Positions 1 through 10,100 of a stretch of 48,107 nt of DNA are shown in pieces. Origin of the DNA: Pelargonium cotyledonis (lineage: Eukaryota > Streptophyta > Magnoliopsida > Geraniales > Geraniaceae); the NCBI GenBank assembly GCA_036897625.1, contig JAYMTA010000059.1, positions 1 to 48,107 of the forward strand, in the 5' to 3' direction. A program made the translations under genes and the position numbers. Position 1 is the stretch's first letter. The number at the start of each line of letters is the position of its first letter. Under the pieces are notes generated by a model. It did not search any database, was not told where the DNA came from, and was given only the letters and a program-made list of their open reading frames with translations.

Positions 1-1523
1 TTTAAAATATAATAATTCTAATATAATAATTATTAATTTAATGCCACATCAGCAATTTAATAATAAAATAATATTGTTTAACAGCGTCAGTTATATTGAC
101 GGTTTCTGTCCGCCAATTTAACGGAATGGACTAAATTGAGACGGTTTTGGGACTACTTTGAACTAAACTCAAACACTCGGCTGAATTTTGGACTTGTACT
201 TATCATTTAAAAGTTGAATGATTAAATTAGAACGTTTTAGATAGTACGGGAACTAAAATGAACATTTTCCCCTCAATTTATAGGTATATTATTTTTCTTA
301 CATATAATAAGGATGTATGAAGATCAATGCAAGTGTTACGTTGAATTTAGAGCCCAGTTAGGGCTCATCTAGGATGAGCACTGAAATTTGAGGCCCTAAA
401 AGGCCCACGCGAATCCAGTAAGTGTCGCATGTGACCACTGCAAGTGAGAGCGTGATACAAAAGTCAACATTGGCCACACCCAAAAAAGCTGATAAGACCT
501 CTAAAAGTCCAATTTACATCTCACCATTTCCGTTTCACCCAAATCTCATTACGTTTTTTTTAAAAAAATTCTCTGTTGTGCCTATCAATGTTTTGTATCT
601 ATAAGAAAATGATGATAGACGTGAGAAGGCCAAGAAGATTTTGTTCCTTGATAGTGTAGATGTGTCATCATCAATTCAAGATTTCCCATTATTATTATTT
701 TGCTATCTCTATTTTTTCTCCTTTACCCCCCCTTAGATAAACCAGAATTCGGGTGTGTCGGTGTTCGTGTGCTGCAAAATTCAATATGATTACGACACAT
801 TTTGAACACAAACTCGTTTTTGACACGACGCTATGTAACATGTTTGATAAGTTATTATGATTAATTTAAATTTATATCATAAAGTGTGTCTAATAGACGT
901 GTTGCACGTGTCACAAACAGACTGTTAATTGTACATATGCGTTTTAAAGATCGTACTTAAGTATGACGGATTGCAAAAATATATAAATTCGAACACACTT
1001 ATATCATATCACACTACTCTCACAAATTGTCAACTTCATGGTGCATAAATCCCTATAATTTTTCTAGCAATTAATGTTAATCACATCAACCATTCCTTAA
1101 TTAAAAACACTAACATCTTTGAAAACTAATTAAACTCTTCACACATCTTGGTTCACATAATATATTTACATGTTCTCTAACATGTTTTAGTTTGGACTTG
1201 TGGCTTGATTGTATAAAGGGACAAGTTCAGATGATTCTACATTGATAAAATGTGAAAATTGCAATTTTAATTAATGTCTTTAAAATTTAGTGGCCCCAAA
1301 AATGGAATTTACCAAAATCGGCATAGATTAGTACATTTGGTAATTACAAGTTGCACCATGTGACAATAAGCTTTTTTAATGTCTCTGTGCAGAGACTCCA
1401 GCTCTAGTAAGCAAAAACGGCAAAACCGTTTTCACACCAAATCTGCAAAACATGTTCCTGAGCTTCTCCGAGTAACGAAGAAGAAGAAGACGACGACGAA
1501 GACTCTGCACAATCAGTAATAAT
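1..1523. other. Intergenic, repeat-like, no gene seen
   Basis: No supported coding region. Roughly 60-260 looks like the non-coding end of a common plant dispersed repeat (phrases such as 'aaattgagacggttttgg' and 'gaactaaaatgaacatttt'). About 740-1010 resembles, in opposite orientation, the hAT-type MITE at 7456-7791; both contain a near-identical 'taagttattatgattaattt'-like core. The 3' part (about 1380-1523) is probably 3' UTR of the minus-strand gene that follows. Short open frames here have no recognisable protein features. Confidence 0.5.
740..1010. repeat. Diverged relative of the hAT MITE at 7456
   Basis: Shares with 7456-7791 (inverted relative to it) a start rich in 'ggtgttcgtgtg', a middle 'ttattatgattaattt' and several 'acacgac/gtcgtgt' words. 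I could not find clean terminal repeats or a target duplication, so the borders are approximate and the element looks old. Confidence 0.4.
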
Positions 1524-2840
1524 CTAAAATGGTATAAAGACAAGCTCATCGACGACCTGTCGTAGCAATTGGTTAACGATTTGACCTCCAATCTCCACAC
1601 ACACGTCTTCAATTTCTTCATTCACTGACCACTTTGACTCTTCTACGTCTTCCTCTGCCAATCTGCAGAGCTTGCTCCTCAGCTCCATTAAATACTCTGT
1701 TTCTTGACACGCGAATCCGTTGTCACCGTTCTTGATTATTGCTTCTTCAACAACTGGAATGCGAGCGGGAAGTGGGAATTTGTATTCTTTGACGTCTGTG
1801 ATTTTCTCCGACCATTTCGTTTTCTTTTCCAGCTCCGGAAATGAATCTTCTGAGAAAAAGAAAATTTCAAGAAACAGAGAGTTAACACAGTGATGATCAT
1901 CAAGAAAGCAAATTTTGAAGAAGTTAATCGAATTCGAAATTAACCAGTAAAGGAAAAGATGGAACGAACCTGAAAATAAAGTTTCGCTGAGGTCAAGAAC
2001 AGAGACCGGACTAGAATCAACAGAGCTACACTGGTCCTGCTCTGTTTTTTTCACAGAAAAATCACGATGATTCCTCTTCTTTTTGTTCGGTTCCAGTTTA
2101 ATTACTGTTTTTCTCCGGTTCATCAGGTTCGTTGGAGCTTTGGCCTTTGTGGGTGGACGAGGTTTTCTGGAAATATCCTTCTTGTTTGGCGAGACAAAGC
2201 TCAAATCTTTACCACCTCCATTGCAGCTACCTCGAACAGAGACCCTCCTTGGCTCGTCCTTTAACTTGGAAACCTTTTCCTTCTTCACAACCGCTTTAGC
2301 TCTCACTTGCTTGCTCTGTTCTTGCTTGCTCTGCTTCAAAGTCTGCGAACCCGCCTCAGGTTTCTTTGGTTTCGATCGAACCTTCTTTTTCTCAGCAACA
2401 TTGTCCAAGTACAGAACAAAAACCTCGTTCGGTCGCGACAACGGTGCCGTTGTCGGGACTTCGCGGAACGACACCGAGCTCCGAACCCGACGATGCTGTT
2501 GCTGGGACTGATTAGCAAAATCGAACTTCAACATGTAATCCATGAAATTCACAGACCTGCTTCGCGAGACTGAATCTGGGCCGCTTGGAACCCGATTGAT
2601 ACTAGAATCCGGCAGTGATTCCAAACCCATCAGCCTCGCCACAACTCCAGGAGTGGCCGGAGCTTGAACTGGTTTAGCCTCTGTTTTTGTATCTTCCTTG
2701 TGATGAAGATCGATACCGTTTGGCTTCGATTCAGCAACTTCGTCGGATGGATGCGTTGGGAGGCCATCTTTGCAGAGAACCCGGCGGATAATGCCGGAGA
2801 AGCAACCGGAACCGGCGTTGTGGTGGCGTGGAGTAGCCAT
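1524..2840 (-). CDS. TRM/LONGIFOLIA-like protein (DUF3741 motif)
   Basis: Two exons: 2840-1970 and 1849-1524, with a 120-nt GT-AG intron (1969-1850) between a CAG|GTTC donor and a CTCAG|AAG acceptor. Because the intron is a multiple of three without a stop, the frame reads straight through it; the spliced protein is 398 aa. Near the N terminus (residue about 66) lies VVARLMGLESLP, the hallmark VARLMGL motif of the DUF3741/TON1-recruiting-motif family. The middle is basic and Lys/Arg/Ser-rich, and the C-terminal about 60 residues are acidic then helical, as in the DUF4378 tail of this family. Family members recruit the TON1-TRM-PP2A complex to microtubules or shape cell elongation; that role is inferred here. 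The start at 2840 gives a short Gly/Cys/Arg leader before the motif, typical of small TRM-like proteins. Confidence 0.8.
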   Translation of the reverse strand: MATPRHHNAGSGCFSGIIRRVLCKDGLPTHPSDEVAESKPNGIDLHHKEDTKTEAKPVQAPATPGVVARLMGLESLPDSSINRVPSGPDSVSRSRSVNFMDYMLKFDFANQSQQQHRRVRSSVSFREVPTTAPLSRPNEVFVLYLDNVAEKKKVRSKPKKPEAGSQTLKQSKQEQSKQVRAKAVVKKEKVSKLKDEPRRVSVRGSCNGGGKDLSFVSPNKKDISRKPRPPTKAKAPTNLMNRRKTVIKLEPNKKKRNHRDFSVKKTEQDQCSSVDSSPVSVLDLSETLFSGSFHLFLYWLISNSINFFKICFLDDHHCVNSLFLEIFFFSEDSFPELEKKTKWSEKITDVKEYKFPLPARIPVVEEAIIKNGDNGFACQETEYLMELRSKLCRLAEEDVEESKWSVNEEIEDVCVEIGGQIVNQLLRQVVDELVFIPF

Positions 2841-4325
2841 TTTTTTGAAGCTAAGAAAGAAACAGAGACTGAGGAAGAGAAACAGAGCAGAGTAAATGGG
2901 AAGAGAAAGCAGAGTGGAGGGACCCGTGAAATGTGGAGCTTTTGAAGGAGTGAAAATGGTGAGAAAATTTCAAAAAAACAAATAGTTATTGGGATTAAAA
3001 GAACAGTGTGGTTTGGATTTGGGAATTATGAAAAAATAGTGAATGATGATTGATAGAGGTGGATTGATTGGATTTGGAAGTGATGATTATCATATATATT
3101 TGTTGGTTGTTGCATTCACATTACAGAGAAGAAAACTGCAAGATTCACGCGGGACGAAGTAGAGTAGGGTCGTCCCCGGATCACTTGTTAGGCTGGCTGT
3201 ACGGTTAATGTAGTTTAGTCGGTTCAAGACAAAATTAGGTGAAAATGGACTCGACACAAGTAAATTACTACATACTAAACGCACATAACTAATGTATGAG
3301 GCTTCTTGACTAGAAGCCAAGTAGATCGAGCTGATACAACAAAACTATCAACTAAGGTCGGACATAATTTGGTTAACATACTAAGACCAACCAAGGCTCG
3401 CTAAGCATGCCCCTCTCGCTGAACCGACAAAAGCCCATTAGACTTTGTGGATGTTTTTTGAGCATGCCCATCAAATATGGATCCGCCGTTTGTATACACG
3501 CGTTAATCATTCAATTCTTTTATTTGATCGAGTCAATCACTAAATTTTAATTAAAAATAAAATTTTAAATTAACTTATTAGAATGAATCTCAAATCAAAT
3601 TTGAGTTTATATTTAAAATACTTAAATTTAATTTATCTTCAACTTAATGAACAATTTATTTTTGCTATATAACACTCAAAACTAGGTGGTAGGAATCCAA
3701 GCCATAAAGTAGAGGAATTGCATGAAGTGGATTTTTGAATAAATATTGTAGAAAATAAGTTCAAATACTAAAACTTGGAGAAATTTGAAAATTTGTGGGT
3801 ATGTTGGTATGGAGTAGTGGGTGCGATTAGTTGAGTTGATATGATAGTGGCTGCAACACAAGGGATGGTCATTGGTGTAATAATGGGTGGTAATGGTTCC
3901 CATTTTAGCAGGAATTTTCAAATTTTGGAATGTGGTGTGTGGGTCCATAAATAATATCTGTATTTTTGCAGTTCACTTCACTGGATGTTCCTTTGTGTTT
4001 CAATAAACTAAACAAATATTGTACGACTAGTCGTACCAGTTTCTTGGGCTTATCATCAATTAATGTGTGTATGTTGCCGTAGTTGTTGATTTTGAATCCT
4101 TATGTTCTATTCCCATCTGTCGACTCTGACTCTGGATCTATATTTGGTCACGTGACTCACGTGTAGCCTGAGCCAGATCTATGTTAGGTTCCTGATTTTA
4201 TTTTATTCTAAAAATGCTTGTTAACTTACTCAAAATGAGCCTGACAAATAATTTGGGCCAATAAGCTGGGCCTGGCTGACAAATGACTTGGGCCAATACA
4301 AGGGAGATATGGGCTGGCTACTTAA
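2841..4325. other. Intergenic between divergent genes, no gene seen
   Basis: AT-rich spacer upstream of the TRM-like gene (-) and the SelT-like gene (+). About 2841-3090 should hold the 5' UTR/promoter of the TRM-like gene. I saw no coding region, RNA gene or clear repeat border. A 'cacgtgactcacgtg' stretch near 4149 contains two CACGTG G-box cores, a possible regulatory site but far from either start codon. Confidence 0.5.
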
Positions 4326-4707
4326 GGCTTGTTTGGAAACACCACTCAAGAGCCTAAAGTAACTTTTAAAAGTAATAGCTCATGTTAAACAAAATTTTAG
4401 GTTCTGTTTTTTCAAATATGGTTAACAAAACTACCTAAATGTAGGTGTTATAAGTTGATATCAGTAACTCATCTGTTTTAAAATAAATATTTTTTTACGA
4501 AATTAATTATTTATAAATTATCAAGTGACTATAAATAAATTAATATCCCACTTATTTTGAGACACAAATAAAGTATAAATCAATTGGAATCAATTGAAGT
4601 TTGACCAAACAAGCCCTAAAGATCAATTGAAAGCACGACAAATGAAGTATAGAGACAACTATTATAAAGATCAATTGGAATCAATTTGAAGTATGACCAA
4701 ACAAGCC
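4326..4707. repeat. MITE-like element, GGCTTGTTTGG termini
   Basis: Left end 'aaggcttgtttgg' (4324-4336) is the inverse of 'ccaaacaagcccttaa' at the right end (about 4697-4711); a second copy of the right end lies at 4602-4617. The inner right part repeats 'atcaattggaatcaatt' words. Termini of this kind are common in plant hAT-type MITEs. No perfect target duplication was found, so the superfamily is tentative. Confidence 0.5.
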
Positions 4708-4737
4708 CTTAAAAACTGATTAAAAAGAGAAAAAGTT

Positions 4738-4818
4738 TGGCTTCGACAGGGTTCGAACCGGAGACCTTCAGTGTGTTAGACTGACGTGATTAGTGACAAT
4801 CAACTACACCACGAAACC
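4738..4818 (-). pseudogene. tRNA-Val(AAC) pseudogene
   Basis: Reading the minus strand from 4818, the acceptor strand GGTTTCG, D-arm start TGGTGTAGTTG, anticodon arm with AAC in loop CTAACAC, variable loop, TTCGAAC T-loop and CGAAGCC+A end all match plant nuclear tRNA-Val(AAC). It is 81 nt instead of 74 because 7 extra bases sit in the D arm (GTTGATTGTCACTAATCAC instead of the usual GTTGGTTATCAC). The T stem (TCCGG against CCTGT) has two mismatches and no T-run terminator follows closely. The D-arm insertion and damaged T stem argue for a non-functional copy. Confidence 0.8.
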
Positions 4819-4943
4819 ATTTGATATGAACGTTATCGGTAATAATTTTACTACTTTGTTTGGGTCATTGAGGAATCGCCAACAGTCAAAATCTTCCTCT
4901 TTCTGCATTTGCTGTCTCTGGTTCAATTTGTTCGCAAAATCAA

Positions 4944-6202
4944 ATGGAGAGATCGATGCTGCTTCTGATCGGGCTACCGATCTACCTCTTCTGCTCCGAC
5001 ATCTTAAGTCTCTTCTCAGCTCCTCCTCTTAAACCCACCCACGCTCCTCAATTCCAATCTCCCACTTCTCACCCATTTGATCCCGCTCAATCTCATCAAC
5101 CACCTCTTCAATTCCCAACACAGGTAAAAAATTTGTGAATTTGATTGATTGAGATGTATTTGCGTATTGGGTTTTTGATTATTTTGTTGTTAATGCAGAA
5201 AACGAGTACCATTGGAGCAATTGGTCTTGGCAGCATCGTCACCATCAACTATTGCACTTCCTGCTCTTACAGGTCTTATTTTCAATATATTTTTTAGCTT
5301 GTTTTGATCCTTTTCTTATTGATCTGTGCATTGAGTTCTTATAGATTGGAATGATCATAATGTTCAACGAATGTGCTGTTTTTTCTTTTGAATTGGAGTT
5401 ATTGTAATTTTTGAATCTGAAAAGGAAAATGACCAAGGAGAGATAGAAATGTTGAAAGTTGAAACCCATTGTTGACAAGATTGCTTTGTGGGATTTTGAT
5501 TTGGATAAAGAACCTTATTTGTGTATGTTCCTCTGCAAAAACATGGTTTGTTAATTTTCTTTTTAGGAAATTTTAGGCTAGGAGTGGAAGGTGGAAACGG
5601 CTTATCTCGGTTTTGATAGGTCATTAATCGTTGTGTGTTAACTCGTTTTCTATTACTTTCTTCACTTTTGGCAGAGGAAATGCAATCACTATGAAAAACA
5701 TGCTCGAAACAGAATTTCCTGGTGTCAATGTTGTTCTAGCAAACCACCCCGCCTCACTACCAAAACGCGTACTGAATAGACTGGTACCAGTTTTTCAAGT
5801 GGGAATGATTGTGGTAATAATGGGAGGTGAGCATGTTTTTCCGAAGTTGGGAATGGCTACACCATCGTGGTACTCATCGCTGCGTTCAAATAGATTTGGT
5901 AGTATTGCAAGCATTTGGCTTTTGGGAAACTTCTTTCAATCCTCTCTCGAGAGTTCTGGAGCTTTTGAAGTGTATTGTAACGGCGAATTGGTAGGTTCCT
6001 GCCCCCCAACCATACATACTTTATGCTATGCTGGCTTTTAGCGAGTAAATATAAAACGCCCTTCATTTATGCAGTTCTTGTCTGTTGAACTTGTTCATTA
6101 CGTTGAATGATGCAGGTTTTTTCGAAGCTGAAAGAGCGAAGATTCCCTGGTGAAATTGAATTGAAGGATCTTGTCACCAATATAATTTCTGATTCAAGAT
6201 AG
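4944..6202 (+). CDS. SelT-like protein (Rdx family, Cys form)
   Basis: Four exons: 4944-5123, 5199-5272, 5675-5990, 6116-6202, all GT-AG and in frame, giving 218 aa. Residues 1-25 form a hydrophobic signal/anchor (MERSMLLLIGLPIYLF), followed by a Pro/His/Gln-rich linker. The thioredoxin-like Rdx domain starts near IGLGSIVTINYCTSC; the redox motif is C-T-S-C, where animal SelT has selenocysteine in the last position. The conserved ANHPASLPKR, GGEHVFP, ANRFGS-like (SNRFGS) and SSGAFEVYCNGELVFSKL blocks follow the Arabidopsis SELT-like proteins closely. SelT is an ER thiol oxidoreductase; plants use Cys, so no SECIS element is needed. The start is the first ATG with the signal segment, and the length matches the family. 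Confidence 0.93.
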
Positions 6203-7140
6203 TTAACTGCCTTGGAGGAGGTCTCTAGTCCTAAGTTACGGTACACAATTTGCAGCCTCAGACCAGATCATTCACACATCACATATATGTGACTTGCGGG
6301 TCAGAAAACTAAAATTTCTAATTACTACTTCTGGTCTACTCATGGGTGTCTAGGCAAATTAGTATAGCAATAGGAATTTCAGGCTATTGAAACATTCTTT
6401 TATTTGTTCGGGTGGTGAGGCCATATTACATGTCCCGACTTGCCTTGTATCTGAGCTCTAATAGCAGTAGTCCAATACTAATTGGCTTGGTGCAGTGCTA
6501 TATATGCATCGTATGATTGAATTCAAATAGACCTGACAGGTTAATGCAACCCGTTTTACATATTTGCAATTGGGTTATTGAATAAGTATATTTTCTTTTT
6601 CTTTTCATTCTTGTTGATGAGAATGTGTTAAATGTTGAAAATAAGTATGTTTTCTTTTTCTTTTCATTCTTGTTGATGAGAATGTGTTAAATGTTGAGGA
6701 TTTCAGTTCCTGGTATTATTATGATCACCCCATTTAAGTACAAATATATCTTGCCTATAAAGTTTTCTAGACCGATGATTTAAACATTTGCTGTAGTTTT
6801 GGCATCTCCATAGTAGAACTAATAAAAACATTGATTTCGTTCTCATTTTTATCTTCTTTTTAACGGATTAAGAATAAAAATTGTTATAAACAGTCGTGTG
6901 CGCGAATGATAATCATGCTAGAATTACATATATTCTGCCATCCTACGGCAACGACGTTTAAAACCTTCTTCCTAGATGCAGCGTATCCTTGAGTTTCTTA
7001 TGTACCACGAGCTCGAATGCCCACGGGCTGGCTCTGATCTGCAACCATGTCTTGTCTTGGCAGCCCAGCGAGTTCTTTGTTAAATAGGTTGGATGAACAA
7101 GGCACACAATGATGATTCTATCAAATTGCACACATTCTCA
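6203..7140. other. Convergent 3' spacer with tandem duplication
   Basis: Lies between the 3' ends of the SelT-like (+) and tomosyn-like (-) genes and should hold both 3' UTRs. It contains a 59-bp direct tandem duplication (6580-6698). Otherwise AT-rich, no gene seen. Confidence 0.6.
6580..6698. repeat. 59-bp tandem duplication
   Basis: Unit 6580-6638 is repeated at 6639-6698 almost identically (aataagtata/ataagtatg, then ttttctttttcttttcattc and the rest). Two copies only. The near identity suggests a recent duplication. Confidence 0.9.
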
Positions 7141-10100
7141 TTATATATGCCACCATTTTCGATTTTCCATTGTCTTGACAAACTCATTTGCCAAGGATGC
7201 GAAGTCTTCAGCTCCACTTTGCAGCTCCTCAGTACGCTTACTGATTTTCTGATACAGAGCAAGCACCAGAAAGAAGTTAAATAAGGTGTCTGGTAATGGT
7301 TAGGAGAATTTCTTAGACTATTTTCAATTTTCAAATAGAACTTTTGTGCAACAGATCTCATTTCTATCCTCAATTTAATGAAACTGCAGGTTTTTATTTT
7401 ATTTTATTTTATTTTGTGTGTGCGCGCACGCTTGTGTAGTGTGTATGATAGTAACTAGAGCTAGCAATTCGTGTCGTAACACGACACACATACGAACAAC
7501 ACGAAATTAGTGTGTTTGGGCTTGTGTCGTGTTCGAGTTGGAGAACCCAACACATTTAGTAATCGTGTCATGTTCATGTTGGACCTTCAAAACATGCCTT
7601 CATGATTAATCTTGACTGTAAATTAATCATAATAGCTTGTTAAATGTGTTGAGTCATGTTGTGTCAAACGTGTTGGCTGTCCAACGTGTTGTCGTGCTCG
7701 TGTAGATTACTCAATATATTATGGTCATGTTGAGTCGTGAAGCACACAAACAAACTTTGACACGGTACCCACGCAAGAATTGCCAACTCTAATAGTAACA
7801 TTATTAGGAAGGGAAAACTTAAAAAATGTATTTCATTACTTCATCAGAACCATGTTAAATGCCCTTAGCCTTTTTCATTCTTTCTACTTATTTCCTCATC
7901 TAGTTGTTAACACCTTAGCGGAAACTAATGACGCATAAAGCAATGTCATCCATTTCAAGAGCCATTTATAGGATATCTTACCTCCAACTTTTCCTGCCTT
8001 TCTACAAGCTTGTTCCTTGCATTTGCAGCCATTGAAGTCGGATCCTGCAGTCAGTTACCATGTCAGATAACTCCATTCAAGAAGAGTAAACGGATAAAGG
8101 AAAAATTATTGAGCCAAAACAACCCTGTGATCAACTACCCCAGCTTTCCTATATTTAGCTATTATTTCTTCACGCGTCCTGAGTCTCGGCTTTGTATCAC
8201 CAGTACCACCTTCAAATAATTGTTCCCTTTCAGTCCCCTTTTCTGCAATGAATAAAAAGAAAAGACATCATTAACCAGTGAAAGTTAAACCTAAATACAA
8301 TGACAAGAATGTCAGATATATACCTTTCTTTTTATATTTAGTTTTCTGTGATGGAGCAGATGAAACAGGTAAAGGCTCGTCTATCTCAATGTCGTCTGTA
8401 CCAAAGAAAAGAAACCAATGAGTAAAGAATAAACAAGGGATAGCAGGAATGAACTATGAAGATAATAGTAAAATATAGAGAACCTATATCAAGCTCTGTA
8501 ACTTCGTATTTATCAGTAACAACTGGAGATGGATCCACAGCTTGATTCGGGATTGTAGGAGATGGATCTGGGAATGGGGTTTTAGAAAACACACCATCTA
8601 AATGAGTGAAAATGGATGTTGAAGTTGCAAATTCTACATTATGGGCTGCTTTCCCCACTTTAAAGCCTTTAACGATACCACTGATCAGAATCCCAGGTGC
8701 AGCACCCTATAGTTAACGCGAATAAGCAAAATAATATTTTTCTTTCCAAATAATGAAAAAAAATCCTATTAAAGGATGTTTATATAACTGAACCTGTTTT
8801 TTCTTCTGATTTAAAGGGGCACTAAATGCAGCATCTGCAGCAGCAGCAAGAACCTTATCATGGAGACAAGGCAAAGATTCTGGGATCCTGGAAACATAGA
8901 TAAGATTCTTACAGAAATTTACTTGTTTGCGTGACTCATTCATTTACACTTTTTTGTCCCTGCAGCGGCCAAATGTGAAATGGAGGATACCTGAAATCGT
9001 TTTCACCAGCCAACAGAGAGATGAAGGCCAATTCACACCCATTTACCTATAATGTCCTCAATGTTAGAAGAATGTCATTCACAAATTAGTATGAATTTAG
9101 GATTGCTAAACATACACCGTGAAGAATATGTAAAAGCAGAAAGGCTTTCAGCTAAACAAATGAATGCAATCTAAAGTAGCTTGAACTCCTATATGATAAA
9201 CCAAAACCAAAGAAATTGAGAATTTCAAGAAAAATACCATTGCTATCTGCCCATTATCAGAAGAACTCATCATCTTATCCATATTTGCTTTAAAGTTCCA
9301 CCTTAAAATTGACATTAAGGTGCTTTCTTTCACCATTTCTAAATCAGGCAAAGATCTGTGGCAAGACAGGTACATCATTTTACAATCAGTACCACTAGCT
9401 GAATTAATGTGCAACCAAAATCACTGAATTCAGTGAATTGCAAAATGGCATCAATTACCTAATTGATACCATGGATAGAATACCACCCATTGGTTAACTA
9501 TTTTAATAAGGCTAAGCGCAAAAGAGTAGAAGAACTAAGCTTTCACCTTATTTCAATGACTCCAGTCTGATATAGCAACAACAGCCCACAAACCTTATCA
9601 TCTTTCATAAAAGTTGTAGCCCAGCAGCAAGGTTTTGAAAATTTCACTTTACGAATAGTTTTATCATTTCCCTAATAGAACCATGTCATCTTAGGTGAAA
9701 CAGAAGCAGAATAATATTGCAAATAAAATGAAGGCATGAAACAAACCTGAAGCACTGATTTTGTGGAGTACAAGCGCAAGGAATATTCACAACAAAGCAA
9801 AACAAGAGAATCCAATAATCCTTCTCCAATATATGCAGTTTCTGTAGAGTGATGTTCAGTCTCAGGCAACTTACTTCCACTCAGAGTAATATCTGAGACA
9901 GCCTCATTCTTATAAGCAGTATCTTTGACAGGATGCACTGGGCGCTTTTCATGGGATGGTCCAGAGGCTGAAATACCGCCCTCTGGAATATAATTTTTTT
10001 TCACGTTTATAATGAATAAATGACATCAAAGGAATAATTTAATTGCTTCCCATGTTAAAATAATACTTGCCTATAACATACATGGAAATGGCAACCAACT

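Noticed and set aside
2083-2511. 142-aa plus-strand open frame
   Set aside because: Antisense shadow of the TRM-like exon 1; composition is Phe/Leu/Cys-rich without domains.
5199-5272. Selenocysteine/SECIS in the SelT-like gene
   Set aside because: The motif position is TGC (Cys), no in-frame TGA; plants lack Sec insertion.
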